Shown: positions 62,429 through 64,000 of the stretch, piece by piece | Layout: every line of letters begins with the position of its first letter | How positions within the stretch are numbered: position 1 is the first letter of the stretch | Assembly (NCBI GenBank): GCA_947623455.1 | Contig: OX392529.1 | Location: 54,641,186-54,705,185 of the forward strand | Source of the DNA: Mimachlamys varia | Taxonomy: Eukaryota > Mollusca > Bivalvia > Pectinida > Pectinidae | Direction: 5' to 3' | Length of the DNA stretch: 64,000 bases | The notes under the pieces: generated by a model | The model's input: only the letters and a program-made list of their open reading frames with translations | What the model was told of the DNA's origin: nothing | The model's database searches: none | Program-made: the position numbers and the translations under genes

Positions 62429-62512
62429 CCATTCACCCCTGACACAACACATGAACTCTTCTTGTTCATAGGTTGGGATAGTTCATTATAAAATTTCAGG
62501 GGTGAGTGAGTT
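62429..62512. mobile_element. 80-85 bp palindromic MITE-like repeat, copy 6 of 6
   Basis: 'ccattcacccctgacac' and 'atttcaggggtgagtgag' ends. Confidence 0.7.
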
Positions 62513-62615
62513 GTTGTGCTGTGTTCCTGAAGTGTAGGTTTTAAGTTCTCCTTACCGTACCATTTCACTATTTTCTGGAAACAAGTCGTATATGATACAA
62601 ACAATGTATTTATAC

Positions 62616-62945
62616 CCATCAACCCTCCCTCATTAGGAGGGTGACTCCCTCATTTTGACCAAAATTTACCAATCTCTCGACATCTCCCTCATTTAAGCCC
62701 CAATTCAAATAAACTCAAAATCTACATCTTGTGGGCAAATGAGATCCAAGTGACTGCAGGATATGTGTAATGATCATAATAGGTGTATCTGCATCAAATA
62801 AATACTTTATGAAGTTACTTTGATACATAATAAGGGAAAGACAAATTGAGCAATGCAGTTTCAGTCGCATTTCACACACTTTCTCCCTCATTGAAAATAT
62901 GGAAAGAGGCAGATCTTCCTCATTGGAGGTTTCAGAGGTTGAGCC
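62616..62945 (+). mobile_element. about 330-bp dispersed element, third copy
   Basis: 'caaccctccctcattaggag' to 'agatcttcctcattggaggt', matching 8160-8490 along its length. Confidence 0.72.
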
Positions 62946-63750
62946 CTATGTGTATCATAATATGCAAAACTTCTTAGAATGATGCAACATGCAACAAAAA
63001 GGCTTATTAAACAAGATACAAAAATATTTAAAAATTATTCTGTTTTTCAGGGCATCTAAAAGAGCTCGTTGACATCAGCTAGCTAGCAGTTGATCATGAA
63101 CAAACACAAGTTTCCCCTTTTTACTCACTAAAGCCGCTAACTGCAAACTTGCTTTTACGATAAAGCTGATGTTATAAAGTTTGACAAGCGGTAGACAAAC
63201 AGACCGATCAAATCGAGTCGGGAAATAGCCACATCAAGTGTACCGTGATGTTCACAAAGCTTCGGCAGACTTAACCTTGTGTACTTCGACAGTTCAAACC
63301 AATAGAGACCAAAAGTGTGGTAACGTGTTGAAACAATGTCACACTATACTGTAGAAAATAATATTTATTAAATATTTCGTCTGACCTTGTGACCTCTAGA
63401 TGTAAGCAAATGAGGCCCTCAGATTCAATTTCTGAAAGGCGTCAGAAATACTTGTGAAATACTTTGATTTTGATACTGTTTTCAAATGAGCCAACACAGA
63501 TGCGTTGATTCATCAGTGATCATTGTAGCATTAGAATGCTGTATGTGTCCGCAACATTTTATTGGATAGAATTAGATGACAGCAACTAATCAAAACTAAA
63601 TTATCCTAACTACTGGTAGCTAGTTAAGTGACTCACATTCAACAAGGCAATAGTACTATAATTTGGTTATGGTATGTTATCAGCATCCACATCATCATGA
63701 CCTCAGAAAGCCATGTGATATATCCAAACATCTACTTGACCTTAAACTCA

Positions 63751-63941
63751 GGCCCGGTTTCATCAACGTTCCTTAACTTAAGGAAACTCCTAAACTTCAA
63801 CATCTCCATAGGAAAGCATTACAGAAGTTAAGGGGAAAATCCTTAGTTAAGGACCTTTTCTTAAATTTTGTAATGCTTTCCTATGGAGATTTTAAGTTAA
63901 GGAGTTTCCTTAAGTTAAGCAACATTGATGAAAGCGGGGCC
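63751..63941. mobile_element. 191-bp palindromic MITE, copy 2
   Basis: 'ggcccggtttcatcaacgtt' and 'aacattgatgaaagcggggcc' ends, arms 'catctccataggaaagcatt' / 'aatgctttcctatggagatt'. A long near-perfect hairpin. Confidence 0.85.
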
Positions 63942-64000
63942 TGCTCTTTCAGAACATATACATGAGGTGTCAAAATTGATCATAATTCAGGAGAAATCTT

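Larger units (their letters stand above)
47909..64000 (-). other. upstream intron and/or 5' flank, no confirmed exon
   Basis: Sixteen kilobases without recognisable coding. The gene's first exon(s) must lie here or beyond. Apart from the repeats listed separately I see no promoter, CpG-rich block or conserved frame in 49030-51470, 53800-54600, 55250-55980, 56790-57340, 58880-59600 or 60150-61770. Confidence 0.6.

Overview
The window is animal genomic DNA. It has long AT-rich introns, GT-AG splice junctions, tRNA-derived SINE-like repeats and very many short inverted-repeat transposons and minisatellites. The repeat style (for example a SINE-like repeat with a 'gccggagtacccggagaaa' core) and the encoded protein suggest a bivalve mollusc. 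That placement is inference from memory; the species cannot be fixed from the sequence.

One gene explains all the coding signal. It lies on the minus strand, enters from the right and ends at 1784. Twenty-three coding exons between 47908 and 1784 splice in frame with correct phase at all 22 internal junctions and give 2026 residues. They encode an ortholog of the thrombospondin type-1 domain protein THSD7A/THSD7B. About 21-22 TSP1-like modules come first, then a C-terminal EGF-like cysteine module, one transmembrane helix and a cytoplasmic tail. The first exon(s), with the signal peptide, were not found. They should lie in 47909-64000 or beyond.

The tail is the most unusual part of the protein. 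It is about 564 residues in a single last exon, against roughly 30 in the vertebrate proteins as I remember them. It is Ser/Thr/Asn-rich, carries an exact mode-1 14-3-3 type motif and acidic di-leucine motifs, and ends in a class I PDZ-ligand type C-terminus (ETIL).

The most unusual part of the DNA is at the splice junctions. Tandem arrays copy the junctions themselves: the exon 2 acceptor, the exon 3 donor (7 copies), the exon 4 donor (4 copies at 41 bp, open through +123 nt, so +41 residues is possible) and the exon 19 acceptor (2 copies). In addition, a 256-bp inverted-repeat element is inserted exactly at the exon 14 donor, and its 6-bp target-site duplication is the splice site itself (CAG|GTA).

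Layout: 1-1783 3' UTR and downstream DNA; 1784-3476 last exon; 3477-14503 two introns with the TM exon at 6175-6262, transposons and a 1-kb minisatellite; 14504-24804 EGF-like exon, a 9.9-kb repeat-rich intron and exon 20; 24805-47908 nineteen compact TSP1 exons separated by introns holding nested MITEs; 47909-64000 no confirmed exon, SINE-like copies, TIR elements and minisatellites. No second gene, RNA gene or CRISPR array could be supported.
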